Made by a program: the position numbers and the translations under genes. The notes under the pieces are model-generated. The model ran no database searches, was not told the DNA's origin, and saw only the letters and a program-made list of their open reading frames with translations. A DNA stretch of 64,000 nucleotides from Lathyrus oleraceus (Eukaryota > Streptophyta > Magnoliopsida > Fabales > Fabaceae): NCBI RefSeq assembly GCF_024323335.1, contig NC_066579.1, positions 358,128,900 through 358,192,899 of the forward strand, given 5' to 3'. Shown one piece after another: positions 54,923 to 64,000 of the stretch (position 1 is its first letter; each line of letters starts with the position of its first letter).

Positions 54923-55675
54923 TTGAGGTTGACCTTTCTTTTAGTGACTTAGCCTTATTTCTTAGCCTTATGACTTGAGAGATTTTATCTTTCCACACTC
55001 TCTTTGGAGTTAGGTAGAAATGTTTAGTTCTTAAGTTTTATGAAAAAGAATAAGTTTAGGGTTGCTTTTGGAAGTGAGAAAAGTTTAAAGTTTGGGGTTG
55101 GAGTACTAGAGACAAACGGTAAAAAAAATCAAAGTTTTGAGAAAATAAAAAGTTGGAAAAAGGAAATTCTGGAAAAAAAGAAGATAAAAATAATGCAAAA
55201 TGCATATTTAGGACCACAATAGAAATGTCTCTAGTACCATAAGTAAGGAACAAAGTGATATGACAAAAGAAGAAGAACCAGTCACCTAACTCCAAAGGTT
55301 TAAACCTACTTTCCCAAAAAAACTATATTCGAACATAAGCCAAGATACAACCGAAAAATCCCTTAAATGTGTGTGTTTTTATTTTTTTGACGAATTATAT
55401 TAGAACATGATTAAACTCTGTATAAACTATTTTGTATGATGATTGAGAAACTACCCTATCTAGTGAGTGAGTCAAGGTAAGATGAGAGACAAATTGAGTA
55501 CTTGTCAAAGATTGAGGATATTTTATGAATTTGTCAGATTGAAGTTGGAAGCTAGAACGATGATCAGGTAAAGAAAATTCCATATGGTGATGTTCAATTG
55601 TTATTGTGCAACTTGCTTAATTGTATTTATTGTGCAACTTTCTTGAGGACAAACAACGATTTAAGTTTGAGGTTG
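54923..55675 (+). other. 3' UTR, right part, and PPT (Athila-like copy 2)
   Basis: Continuation of the Athila-like 3' UTR after Ogre B, matching the complement of 1237-2080 in copy 1. Three PPT-like strings occur (GTTTAGGGTTG near 55054, AGTTTGGGGTTGG near 55089 and TAAGTTTGAGGTTG at 55662-55675). The last is at the LTR and is the likely primer. Confidence 0.65.
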
Positions 55676-56735
55676 CGATGACACTCTATCATTGCATGTT
55701 TTCGGTCGAAGAAACGAATCAAAACAACGTTAAAGAGGATAAAAAATGATGAATAAAGGCCAAAGAAAGATGCAAAAATGACAAAGTATGAAGAAATAAG
55801 GACTTAGTGAAAATAAGGTGGAAAAAGGAGCAAATACGTTCAGCTACTTAATCACGCACAACATCGTGCGGGTGATAGATAAGCAAAGTCGGCATCGCCC
55901 GATGCAAGTTATAACACGCATGGTGATACTTTTCTGGGATTTTTCTGACGCGTTTCTGATCCATTTTGACTACTTTAAAAGGGGAAGTTTGGTGCTTTTT
56001 CAAGGGTTCTGGGATTTTACACTACAAGTGACGATTTACAACATCAAAAGGCATATTTAGAGCGCATTTGAAGCCATTAGAGGCCAGCCCTTTAAGGGAT
56101 ATCTTATGCAAACCTATTATTTATATTTAGTATTGTAATTTGTATTATGAGTATCTAACTCTCTCTAGGTTAGGTTTGGTTTGATGAACCTATTTTAATA
56201 CTATTGGGACATATGTTTGATTTTTATTGCATGAATAATTTGAGTTACAATTCTATTCAATTGCATCTTGCTATTAATTCTTTTTATATGAGATACTCTT
56301 TTAATATGATTTTGTACGCATATGGAATACTTACCATTAGTCTATGCATTGGACCTATGGCAATTGTTGTGCTTACACTATTTGAATAGGGATAGGAGAC
56401 ATGAAGTAGTGGCTTAGGACTTAAAGTTAGATTGCATTGTGTAATCTTGCTTACGCTGCTAGACTAGGGATAGGAAAATCCGAGAATAGATTAGTGAGCT
56501 ATACACCAAGGGATTGGGTATAGCACTTTTGTTAATTCACCATGGAAATATAGCTATGATATCATTTATGCAATACATCGAACATCAACTGTAGAGAAAT
56601 ATGGGATTCTATACAAAACTAACTACTTTTGTATTATTGACATTGCACAATTATTGTCTTGTTAAATAGTAGTCCTAGTGGATTCGATATTTTTATTACT
56701 TCGACATTATCGGTACACTTGCTGAGAAGTCATCA
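55676..56735 (+). repeat. 3' LTR of Athila-like copy 2 (1060 bp)
   Basis: Starts CGATGA (first base apparently mutated from T) and ends TCATCA. Flanked by the PPT on the left and the ctaat duplication on the right. Lacks the poly-C stretch of its partner, which explains much of the length difference. Confidence 0.87.
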
Positions 56736-56919
56736 CTAATATCTTCCCCTTGTATAATTGCCTCGCGAACTTAAATTTGGTTGTGACGACCATTTTCTTT
56801 TTCTTTTAAGGTTTGTATCGATATTTTCCCTTCCCTTTTTGGAATAAATAAAGTTCGGAGGCGACTCTATCATCTCGAGTGAGCAAGAGCTCGTGGTCAT
56901 TTTTTCACACCACGACAGC

Positions 56920-56937
56920 TGGCGACTCTGCTGGGGA
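56920..56937 (+). promoter_or_regulatory. Primer binding site of Ogre A
   Basis: TGGCGACTCTGCTGGGGA two bases after the LTR end, identical to the Ogre B site at 37993-38010. Confidence 0.85.
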
Positions 56938-57682
56938 AATTGCTCTTGTAAGAGAGAGTCAAGCCTAGTTTAGTTCAATTTGCGATGAATGTTGACATTA
57001 GTTATTTGGTTTCTACCGCTTTATATTATTTGTGTTATTATTTATCATTGATCCTTAGTACTGCGAAGGATGTTGTAATTGCTTGGTACACTCTGTGAGA
57101 TAGACTCTCCATCGAGTCTCGAGAAAAATGTTAAGATAGGATGTGGTTGTGTAGTGTTGGACTTCCAGACGTACTTGTCTATGTGCGGTAATGTGAAAAG
57201 CACACTTATATTAGATCCTCTTGAGGGTATTATTGTCCGGCAAGTAATTTAATAATGACAACAATATTTTCTTGTTGGATTCGTGACTCTAAGGACCTTT
57301 TAGAACCCGAGACACCATGGTTGCATAGTGTCGGCCCGCCAAACGTACTTTTCAGTGTGAGGTAACACGAGAACCCCACCCAGACGAGGTCCTCTTAAGG
57401 GTGTTTTCAACTAGAAAGTAATTTTTCTAAGGGGAAATATTCTCAAGAGTGACCTGTGACTTTGGAAACCTTATAAACCTAGATTCACCTTGACCGTTGT
57501 ATACAAAGCAATGAAGAACATCATGAAATCAGTACTTGGATTCGATTGAAATTACCCGGATCCATATACCTGACATGCATTGCATATTCCTTGCATCCAT
57601 ATCCTTACATTCATGAAACTTATCATGTGTTTTTATCTTCCAAGGAGCCTGAATACTAAAGTTGTAAGCATTCAAATTTGCA
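56938..57682 (+). other. Leader of Ogre A
   Basis: Non-coding. Contains two diverged copies of a stretch with GTTGTGTAGTGTTGGACTTCCAGACGTACTT or similar (near 57150 and 57322), each followed by a TCCTCTTAAGGGTGTT-like sequence, so an internal duplication of about 170 bp is likely. Confidence 0.45.
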
Positions 57683-58080
57683 ATGGGTTCAGAAAGAAGA
57701 AGCATCACCCCTCTCAAATTCAAAGTACTAAGGGTTGACAATCTAATAACCTTGAGGTACAAGCTTAGCCTCATTGGTGAATGGGTCATTATTATAAGTT
57801 ATGGGAAGATTATGAACTTATTAACAATGAAGGTGAACACAAGGGCTCTTGTTTCCCTAGCTGAGTTCTATGACCCATCTCTCCGATGCTTTACATTTCA
57901 AGATTTCTAGTTGGCATCAACAATTTAGGAGTTTGAAAGTAATGTGGGAAGATACCTAAAGGATTATAGCCCTTTTACTGATTTGGGAGAGACACCTTAA
58001 CCATACATGATTGCAGCAGCCTTGAGTCTTCTAGTGAAAGATGCAGTAGGTTATTTTGAAGTCAAATGGGCTATGTGTAG
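57683..58080 (+). pseudogene. Ogre A ORF1 remnant
   Basis: Starts ATG 57683. The frame to 57910 ends FYDPSLRCFTFQDF and then TAG, matching residues about 64-78 of Ogre B ORF1 (FYDPELRCFTFQDY). Similarity continues in pieces to 58080, where the Tekay LTR is inserted. The premature stop and the insertion make it non-functional. Confidence 0.75.
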
Positions 58081-58637
58081 TGTAACACCCTTCTAAATAC
58101 CCCAAATTATTTAATTAAAATAGCAACATATCAATCAGAGTAATTATGCCCCGAAGGGTGTCACACAATAATTTCACAACCATCATCCACATATCCTGTC
58201 ATGCTCATTTATTTAATTCAAATTATAAAGTATCTGCATAATACGCAGCGGATAAAATCGATTCAATCATTCCAATCATGTAACATATTACATGCAAAAT
58301 GGTTCACAACCAATCAATAAAATATTCAAACATCCCATCCCGATGTTACATCTATCAGAGCATGACCCACTAGGAGACTACACTAGACTCCAAGCACTAG
58401 CTCCTACTCACTCACTGCTCGTTACCTGAAAAATAGGTGTAAGGGTGAGTCCTCAATCAATATAATAAGCATTATACAACATTATGTAATGTTAAGTAAC
58501 TAACGCATCAAATCACCCTAACCAGACTACACACTCCATAACGGCAGTATCAACGCAACATTATACTCAACCAATATATATATCATATGTATAATCTCAA
58601 TCCATATTCAACACCAACAACACAACACAACGATTTA

Positions 58638-58975
58638 CTCACTAATTCCTCACAATGGGAATTAGCTACAGCCCCACAGGCTATGCCATGCATTCATTAT
58701 GCAATGAGACTCCATGAAATGCGGTACCGACTCTTCTTGAACATATAGTCCAAGCTCACCGATCCCTCCGGATACGGCTACTGAGCTCACTAGTCCCACT
58801 CATTGAGATCTAATGACTCACTCACTAATTCCTCACCATGGGAATTAGCTACAGCCCCAAAGGCTAGACTATGCACACTACTCATCTAGTATGCAAACAT
58901 CAACAAAATTCACAACTCACTAATTCCTCACTATGGGAATTAGCTACAGCCCCAGAGGCTAGACAACGCATGCTA
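58638..58975. repeat. Three copies of a ~55-bp repeat in the Tekay LTR
   Basis: CTCACTAATTCCTCAC followed by ATGGGAATTAGCTACAGCCCC begins near 58638, 58821 and 58914. Copies are nearly identical over about 50 bp. Spacing is 183 and 93 bp, so one copy may be lost or diverged between the first two. Confidence 0.85.
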
Positions 58976-59331
58976 ATCACCTAGCAATGCAACATCATCA
59001 ACAACTCAAGAGTAGACATATGCTCACACTCTAAGCCATAGAACAGTCTATTCACAAATGCATACATAACTGATACATTCACAGCATCATGCATATCATC
59101 ACACACCATCAACACATGTATTAACACATTTTATCACAAAAGCATATCGTCTCATGCCACATAATCAAACACAGTATTAGCACTCTCTACTAATACCTAC
59201 ACTACTCAAAACAACGGGAATTGATCCCTATCACATCATCCCTCAGCTAAGTTACATCACTCAGCCTAAACAACCAAAAACTGCACAACAACAGCACAAA
59301 AATTCACCAATATCCACTTCTGCACAGCACA

Positions 59332-59432
59332 GTTCGCGCCGCGCAGCAGGGTTCGCGCCGCGAACGGTGCGTCACAGAACCCTTCTGGAATTTGCCAGTT
59401 CGCGCCGCGAACTGGGCTTCGCGCCGCGAATC
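59332..59432. repeat. Four copies of TTCGCGCCGCGAA in the Tekay LTR
   Basis: Inverted-repeat motif at 59332-59346 (half degraded), 59351-59365, 59398-59412 and 59418-59432. Two copies extend to GTTCGCGCCGCGAAC, with 7-bp arms around one C. The CG density is far above that of the surrounding LTR. Confidence 0.85.
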
Positions 59433-59914
59433 GCGCGCTAGCAGAACCCTCTGCTACAGAACCCAGATTTCAGATCTACAATGGTTTTTCCCTATTACGA
59501 AACCTATCCGATCCAACCCTCTACAGTCCAATTTACACCAATTAACCGTCCATATTCTCAACACCATTCATATCTTATTCGATTACACAAAACCTAACAC
59601 GTTTACATCAAATTCCTACGAATTCTTCTCCATTCTATTCCAATTTCGTTCATCCAAAAAGATTCAAAATTTATCATAATCATCCAATTCAGAGGTAAAT
59701 TAAAGGTCTATCACTACCCATGACATATTATCATATAATACCCGTTAATCAACGATAAACCCCCCTTACCTGAGTTAATCCGGCAAATTCTGCAGCTTCA
59801 AGCTTTTTCCTCTTCTCTTGCTCTGCCTTTTGCCCTTTCTCTCTTTCAGCTGCTTCTCTTTTCCTTTTCACGTGAAAACCCTTGTTCCAAAATTGGGACT
59901 TTTTATTATTCCAA

Positions 59915-59925
59915 CTTATATATTC
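59915..59925 (-). promoter_or_regulatory. TATA box of the Tekay LTR
   Basis: The complement reads GAATATATAAG about 130 bp into the LTR, consistent with a short U3 and a start near 59890. Confidence 0.5.
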
Positions 59926-60057
59926 CAATAAATAATTATTCCAATAATTATTATTCCAAAATAATAATAATAATAATAACCCAATTATTTAATTAAATTA
60001 ATAAATATTTTATTAACTCAATTTAAATAATTATTATATTATTATCGGGGTGTTACA

Positions 60058-60070
60058 ACTCTCCCCCACT
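60058..60070 (-). promoter_or_regulatory. Polypurine tract of the Tekay element
   Basis: The complement of ACTCTCCCCCACT, i.e. AGTGGGGGAGAGT, touches the inner edge of the 3' LTR. Confidence 0.8.
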
Positions 60071-60099
60071 AAAAGAGTTTTCGTCCTCGAAAACATACC

Positions 60100-60993
60100 T
60101 CAAGCGAACAACTCCGGATAAGACTTCTTCATCTGGCTCTCAAGTTCCCAAGTTACATTGCCACCTGCTGGTCCTCCCCAAGCTACCTTCACCAAGGCAA
60201 TCTCTTTACCCCGCAACTGCTTCAACTCTCGATCCTCGATCCTCATAGGTGATGTTTCAACAGTCAGGTTATCTCTCACCTGTACATCATCTATTTGGAC
60301 TACATGCGACGGATCATGAATGTACCTCCTCAACTGAGACACATGAAAAACCTCATGCAAATTCGCAAGCGACGGCGGTAAAGCGATACGATAGGCTACC
60401 TCTCCTATCCTCTCCAAGATCTGATAAGGACCAATAAATCGAGGTGTCAACTTCTTCGACTTCAAAGCTCGACCAACACCAGTTATCGGAGTAACACGAA
60501 GAAACACATGATCTCCCTCTTGGAACTCAAGTGACTTCCTCCTCTTATCATGATAACTCTTCTGACGACTCTGAGCAATTCTCATCTTATCCTGAATCAT
60601 CTTAATCTTTTCAGTAGTCTGTTGAACAATCTCTGGTCCAACCACAGCACTCTCACCGGACTCATACCAACATAAAGGTGTCCGACATCTCCTACCATAC
60701 AAAGCTTCAAACGGTGCCATACCAATACTCGAATGAAAACTATTGTTGTAGGTAAACTCAATCAACGGCAAATAACAATCCCAAGCACCTCCTTTTTCAA
60801 AACACAAGCTCTCAAAAGGTCCTCTAATGACTGAATCGTCCTCTCAGTCTGACCATCAGTCTGCGGATGATATGCAGAACTCAATCTCAACTTAGTTCCC
60901 AAAGCCTTCTGCAAACCTTCCCAAAACTTCGATGTAAATCTAGGATCTCTGTCCGAAATAATACTCGACGGAATACCATGCAAACTTACAATC
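60100..60993 (-). pseudogene. pol: Tekay integrase C-terminus with chromodomain
   Basis: On the minus strand the upstream piece (60993 to about 60800) has SDRDPRF and DGQTERT, the second Asp and the Glu of the integrase triad. The downstream frame (60807-60100) has [28 protein letters not shown], the HVFLRVTPITG and LHEVFHVSQLRRY blocks, and ends with a chromodomain (VTWELESQM then YPELF). The two frames differ by one base near 60797, a small deletion in an A/G run. SIRE C removes everything upstream. Confidence 0.9.
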
Positions 60994-62080
60994 TGAAGGT
61001 GAGAAAAACAAGAAAGGGGGGGTTTGAATTGTTTAAAAAAAAATAAGCGCTTTTGCAAAATGAAATCACACAATGATTTTATACTGGTTCGCTTATAACA
61101 CAAAGCTACTCCAGTCCACCCGGCCAAGGTGATTTCTCCTTCAACAAGGACTTAATTCACTAATCTTGAAAGATTACAAACAACCCCTAAGAGAGAAGAA
61201 AATCTCTTAGTCCTCTCAAGTCTACAGACTACAAAGAGTCACTTGAGGAAATCAAATAAAATAGATACAAGATGTGTAATCTAGAGTGCTTCTAAGAAAG
61301 CAAATATTACAAACTTAAGAACAAATTTTTCACTTGATAAGCAAAAGCTTAGTGAAAATCTTTGAAGAACAGAGATGGTTTTCTTGAGCGTGATATAATT
61401 TCAGTATAGTTTTGGCTAGTGATTTCTTTTTTTTTTTACTGAATGAGATTTCTTCTCTATTTATAGGAGTTGAAGTAGAGTTGAAGTAGAGTTGAATCTG
61501 TTGGATATAAAGATGTAGTTACGCCATTCCATAAATAGCTTCTGCAAGAGACTTTTTCTTTTAGAAGTGACTACTTACCACAAGTAGTATCTTCTCTCTT
61601 GGAAGAGGAGATTAACGTCTCTTTCTAATTGAGGAAATCCATTTGCAGAACTTTAACTTGGCTTAAACGTTACTTCATCATGATTAACAATTCTGATTAG
61701 AGTCTTCGTGTATCTGGGAATCTGGCTTCTGATGTTATCTCTTGAAAGTTCAGATGGCGCTGAATAACTTCAGAGTTTACAGAAGGCATTTGATCAGAGT
61801 TAGAGCTTCTAGACTTTACTTCATGTTCAGATGCTTCTGATACTTTGTAGTTTTGTCCAGAGTCAGAGCTTCTTGAAACGAGATTCCACTTTAGATGCTT
61901 CTGATACTTGATAATTTGTATGTGATCTTGTTGTGCATCTGATGACATCATCAGATTTATTTCTTCTTTCTTTAGAACCCTGCACACTTAGAAACTTTTC
62001 GTTAGGGTGCCATTTTTGGTTTCATCCTTTGTTATCATCAAAATCATGGAGTCTGTTGTAGAACACTTTTTGTTCTTACA
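60994..62080 (-). repeat. 3' LTR of SIRE C (1087 bp)
   Basis: Begins TGAAGGTGAG and ends TTCTTACA on the plus strand. TATA on the complement (CTATAAATAG) at 61466-61457. The G-run after AAGAAA is 7 bases here. The end coordinate may be off by one. Confidence 0.92.
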
Positions 62081-62106
62081 ATCTCCCCCTTTTTGATGAT
62101 GACAAA
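62028..62106 (-). promoter_or_regulatory. Polypurine tract and hairpin arms (SIRE C)
   Basis: Same layout as SIRE A: arm TTTGTTATCATCAAAA (62028-62043) in the LTR, AGGGGGAGAT tract on the complement of 62081-62090, arm TTTTGATGATGACAAA (62091-62106) internal. Arms are unchanged although the loop sequence differs at several positions from SIRE A. Confidence 0.75.
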
Positions 62107-62532
62107 ACAAATAAAATTATCAGATGAAACATGAAAAATATTAGATTAGATAGACAAAAGCTCCCCCTGAGTTAGCGCTAGGGAGTTCAGAAGTTCTTAC
62201 CAGAGCTTTCCAAGTAATAAGATCTGAAAACATTCTGCAATTTCTTAATTTTAATGTTAGAGTTATTTATATCAGAGCTATTTCTACAATTGTTGCAGAA
62301 TGCTTAAGGTTTTAGACATAATTTTCATCAGAGCTATTTAATAATTTCTCCCCCTTTTTGGCATAATCAAAAAGGCATAAAAATAAAAAGAATAATAAAG
62401 AGAAAAACACTTCATTAAAAAGCACAAAGGCAAACAACAGTCAAAAAACATCAGATTCAAGGAAGAATATCAGAGCTAAAAAAAGATAGAAGCAAAAACA
62501 CTAGGCAAGCAAACAAAATAAATCCTAAGTGC
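62107..62532 (-). other. 3' UTR of SIRE C
   Basis: Non-coding. Two further AGGGGGAG tracts on the complement (near 62162 and 62348), as in SIRE A. No ORF of interest. Confidence 0.65.
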
Positions 62533-63999
62533 CTAAGGGTTTGGAGGTTGAGGAAGTCTCTGAAGCAACATGGCAAACATGTTCTGGATGTTTTCATTCA
62601 AGGCATCTTGCTTGTCCATCCTGGCACGAAGCTCATTCTGATCTTTCTTGATCTCTTGCTGATCTTGCTTTATCTCTTTCAGAGTGTTAAGAATCAGAGG
62701 GATCGCAGAGGAAGACTCCCCCTGAATCAGAGCCTGCTGAGCTTCAGCTTCAGCAGCAGCTTGGGCTTCTGCATCTGCCTGAGCCTTGGCTTCAGCTTCC
62801 TGAATCCTTAGAAGTTCTGCTTCCTTTGCCAGTCGTTCTTCTTCCAACCTCTTTGCTTCTTCTTCAGCTTCCTTAGCCAATCTTTCCTCCTCTAATCTTT
62901 TGGCCTCAGCTTCTCTAGCCAGTCTCTCTTGGAGTCTTTCCTCAGAGTCTCTGATGTAGCCATTTCTGACTTGTTCAGAGATACTCTTCAGCCTATAAGA
63001 CTCAGAGGTCATCCAACTAATGACTCTGTTCCAGTGTGTCCTAACAGAGTTAGGATCATCACTTACTTCAGAGTTTTTAGCCAGAGACTTGATCTTCTGG
63101 ACTGAAGCTTCTGCAACCTGTATAATGGCCTCCTCAAGGGTAGGTATGGTAAGTTCAGGTTCAGGTTCAGGTGAATGAGGTGGAGAGTTTTGAGGGCTGA
63201 GATTTAGAGAGTGAGGTTCAGTTTCTGATTCTGGTTGAGGTTCAGATTCTGCTTGAAATTCAGAATCTGGTTCTGGTTGAAGACTGGGGGATGAAGCATA
63301 GAGTGGGTTTAGGTCTAATGGGTCAGAGTCTGGTCCAGGTACAGCGGGAATAATTGGTGGGGTGATATAAGGATCAGATGGTCGAATTACAGATGGTTGG
63401 GTTTCAGAGGGTGTGGTGGTTGTTTGTTGTGGAAGAGAAGTTCGGAGGGTGGAGGTTACTTCAGATTGTTTTGTGGGTTGTGGAGCGAAATTTTTAGCAT
63501 AGATTTCAGCTATTGTTGGGGAGTTTGGGTCAGAGTGTTCTGTGGATGATGATGAAGAAACACTAAAGTATGGGGGTGTTTCTGGTCCAGAGGATGAGGA
63601 AGAGGAAGTGCTGTGGTGATATAGTTGATTGGGGTCAGAGGTTGTTGTGAAATTACGAGCAACTTTTAAAACAGGTGGAGGTTGAGAGGTTCTGATGGTT
63701 GAAGGAGGGGTTTCAGAGGTTGTAAATAAGGGAGGTGTTGGGAGAGGAGTAGAAGAGGCCATCATAGGTATTACAGAAGTAACAGGAGGAATGGACTTAC
63801 CAGAAGAAGAAGAGACTTTCAGAGGAGCTGGAGCTTTGGTTCCAGAAGATTCTCCAAGTCTGGGTTTCTTTGCCTTCCTTGCTTCCTCAGCTATCTTCTT
63901 CTCAGAAAGGCCTCTTTTGTATCTGACCAAATCCTCTTCTGAATCCAAAAGGTCTTCAATTCTGAAATCAGAAATATCAATACCTTCATCCAGCAGACG
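62533..63999 (-). CDS. SIRE C env-like third ORF, C-terminal part
   Basis: Open through the window edge, so the N-terminus is missing. The visible 489 codons match residues about 345-829 of the SIRE A protein: a DISDFR and DLVRYKRG segment, a Ser/Thr/Pro/Gln-rich low-complexity middle with several indels, the charged Glu/Ala/Arg helix, and the same end (LLQRLPQPPNP). The helix and C-terminus are much better conserved than the middle. No stop is present in the visible part. Confidence 0.9.
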   Translation of the reverse strand, partial: RLLDEGIDISDFRIEDLLDSEEDLVRYKRGLSEKKIAEEARKAKKPRLGESSGTKAPAPLKVSSSSGKSIPPVTSVIPMMASSTPLPTPPLFTTSETPPSTIRTSQPPPVLKVARNFTTTSDPNQLYHHSTSSSSSSGPETPPYFSVSSSSSTEHSDPNSPTIAEIYAKNFAPQPTKQSEVTSTLRTSLPQQTTTTPSETQPSVIRPSDPYITPPIIPAVPGPDSDPLDLNPLYASSPSLQPEPDSEFQAESEPQPESETEPHSLNLSPQNSPPHSPEPEPELTIPTLEEAIIQVAEASVQKIKSLAKNSEVSDDPNSVRTHWNRVISWMTSESYRLKSISEQVRNGYIRDSEERLQERLAREAEAKRLEEERLAKEAEEEAKRLEEERLAKEAELLRIQEAEAKAQADAEAQAAAEAEAQQALIQGESSSAIPLILNTLKEIKQDQQEIKKDQNELRARMDKQDALNENIQNMFAMLLQRLPQPPNP

Positions 64000-64000
64000 C

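Larger units (their letters stand above)
27676..56735 (+). mobile_element. Athila-like element copy 2, RT-less, hosting Ogre B
   Basis: LTRs 27676-28812 and 55676-56735, exact target duplication ctaat (27671-27675 and 56736-56740), mutated Athila-type PBS, decayed gag, protease, promoter-like block, env-like ORF and 3' UTR with PPT. Without the Ogre B insert (33622-54917 and one ccacg) it is about 7.8 kb. There is no RT, RNase H or integrase: 31219-31849 between protease and env-like ORF is non-coding. LTRs differ at roughly one base in ten in the first 200 bp, so the insertion is old. Confidence 0.88.
12718..56917 (+). repeat. 5' LTR of Ogre A in three pieces (about 3.4 kb net)
   Basis: Pieces are 12718-13558, 25303-27675 and 56741-56917, about 3391 bp once inserts and one copy of each target duplication are removed. 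It starts TG and ends CA. The middle piece contains three 145-bp tandem repeats (26875-27282). Most of 25303-26870 is AT-rich with no gene; ORFs 25711-25953 and 26026-26271 lie in LTR sequence and have no domain. Confidence 0.8.
12718..58080 (+). mobile_element. Ogre A: old Ogre/Tat element, 5' part, split by three insertions
   Basis: The 5' LTR starts TGTCATACCCC at 12718 and ends CGACA at 56917; PBS, leader and a decayed ORF1 follow up to 58080. It is interrupted by a solo LTR plus SIRE A (13559-25297), by the Athila-like element plus Ogre B (27676-56735) and by the Tekay element at 58081. The first two junctions are supported by target duplications (cctct/cctat with one mismatch; ctaat exact). 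Removing the two inserts joins the U5-end pattern GGGGTACTAAT to ATCTTCCCCTTGTATAA, as in the intact LTRs of Ogre B. Gag, pol and the 3' LTR must lie outside the window. Confidence 0.85.
58081..60057 (-). repeat. 3' LTR of the Tekay element (1977 bp)
   Basis: Ends TGTAACAC and GTGTTACA form an 8-bp terminal inverted repeat. TATA box on the complement at 59925-59915, an AAT microsatellite at about 59960-59979, three 55-bp repeats and four copies of a CG-rich palindrome (both listed separately). No gene. Confidence 0.9.
58081..60993 (-). mobile_element. Tekay-type chromovirus (Ty3/gypsy), 3' part
   Basis: The 3' LTR is at 58081-60057 (TGTAACACCC to GTGTTACA), the PPT at 60058-60070 and the C-terminal pol with a chromodomain at 60100-60993. 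SIRE C interrupts it at 60994, and the rest lies outside the window. It sits in Ogre A ORF1; the left duplication half would be tgtag (58076-58080). The chromodomain after integrase defines a chromovirus; Tekay is suggested by LTR size and the integrase C-terminus. Confidence 0.85.
60994..64000 (-). mobile_element. SIRE C: second SIRE/Maximus element, 3' part
   Basis: 3' LTR 60994-62080, PPT and the C-terminal part of the env-like ORF, in the same orientation as SIRE A. The element is inserted in the Tekay integrase; the right flank is outside the window, so the duplication cannot be checked (left half caatc, 60989-60993). The LTR is 1087 bp and differs from SIRE A by small indels and about 50 extra bases near 61800-61850, so the copies are distinct lineages of one family. 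Confidence 0.93.

Noticed and set aside
55040..55222. Conserved small ORF in the Athila-like 3' UTR (partner at 1659-1907, minus)
   Set aside because: The similarity comes from shared purine-rich PPT-like repeats and the frames differ in length and ends; no evidence of coding constraint.

Overview
The window is plant nuclear DNA made almost entirely of LTR retrotransposons nested inside one another. No host protein gene, tRNA or rRNA gene was recognised. Ogre/Tat elements with LTRs of 3.4-4.8 kb, SIRE/Maximus (Sirevirus) copies, Athila-like copies and a Tekay chromovirus together suggest a large-genome papilionoid legume, most likely tribe Fabeae (pea, vetch, lentil or faba bean group). The species itself cannot be read from the sequence.

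Layout. (1) 107-9885: a decayed Athila-like element on the minus strand, split by a solo Ogre LTR at 4870-9624 with target duplication gtttc. (2) 9886-12717: old Ty3/gypsy debris, including a 41-bp minisatellite and a Tat integrase remnant. (3) 12718-58080: an old Ogre element (Ogre A, plus strand) whose 5' LTR is split by two insertions and whose ORF1 is cut by a third. The first insertion is a solo LTR (13559-25297) that itself holds a very young SIRE element (SIRE A, 14046-24415, minus, duplication ttacg). The second is an RT-less Athila-like element (27676-56735, plus, duplication ctaat) that itself holds a nearly complete Ogre element (Ogre B, 33622-54917, plus, duplication ccacg). The third is a Tekay chromovirus starting at 58081 (minus). 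(4) The Tekay integrase is cut at 60994 by a second SIRE element (SIRE C, minus) that runs off the window.

How the genes fit together. SIRE A keeps gag, pol (protease-integrase-RT-RNase H) and an env-like third ORF, with initiator-Met PBS, polypurine tracts and LTR TATA boxes. Gag and pol lie in different frames. Ogre B keeps ORF1, gag-protease, RT-RNase H-aRNase H-integrase, an Arg-type PBS and a repeat-rich 3' UTR, but its pol carries five in-frame stops and its gag-pro probably a sixth. The two Athila-like copies share a structure in which protease is followed directly by an env-like ORF, with no RT, RNase H or integrase between.

The main lead is regulatory. In both Athila-like copies and in SIRE A, the accessory env-like ORF is preceded at 110-145 bp by its own TATA box and a pyrimidine-rich leader. 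In the Athila-like copies this block also carries a copy of an LTR sequence module and CG-rich palindromes. This points to separate transcription of the accessory gene in two unrelated retroelement superfamilies.
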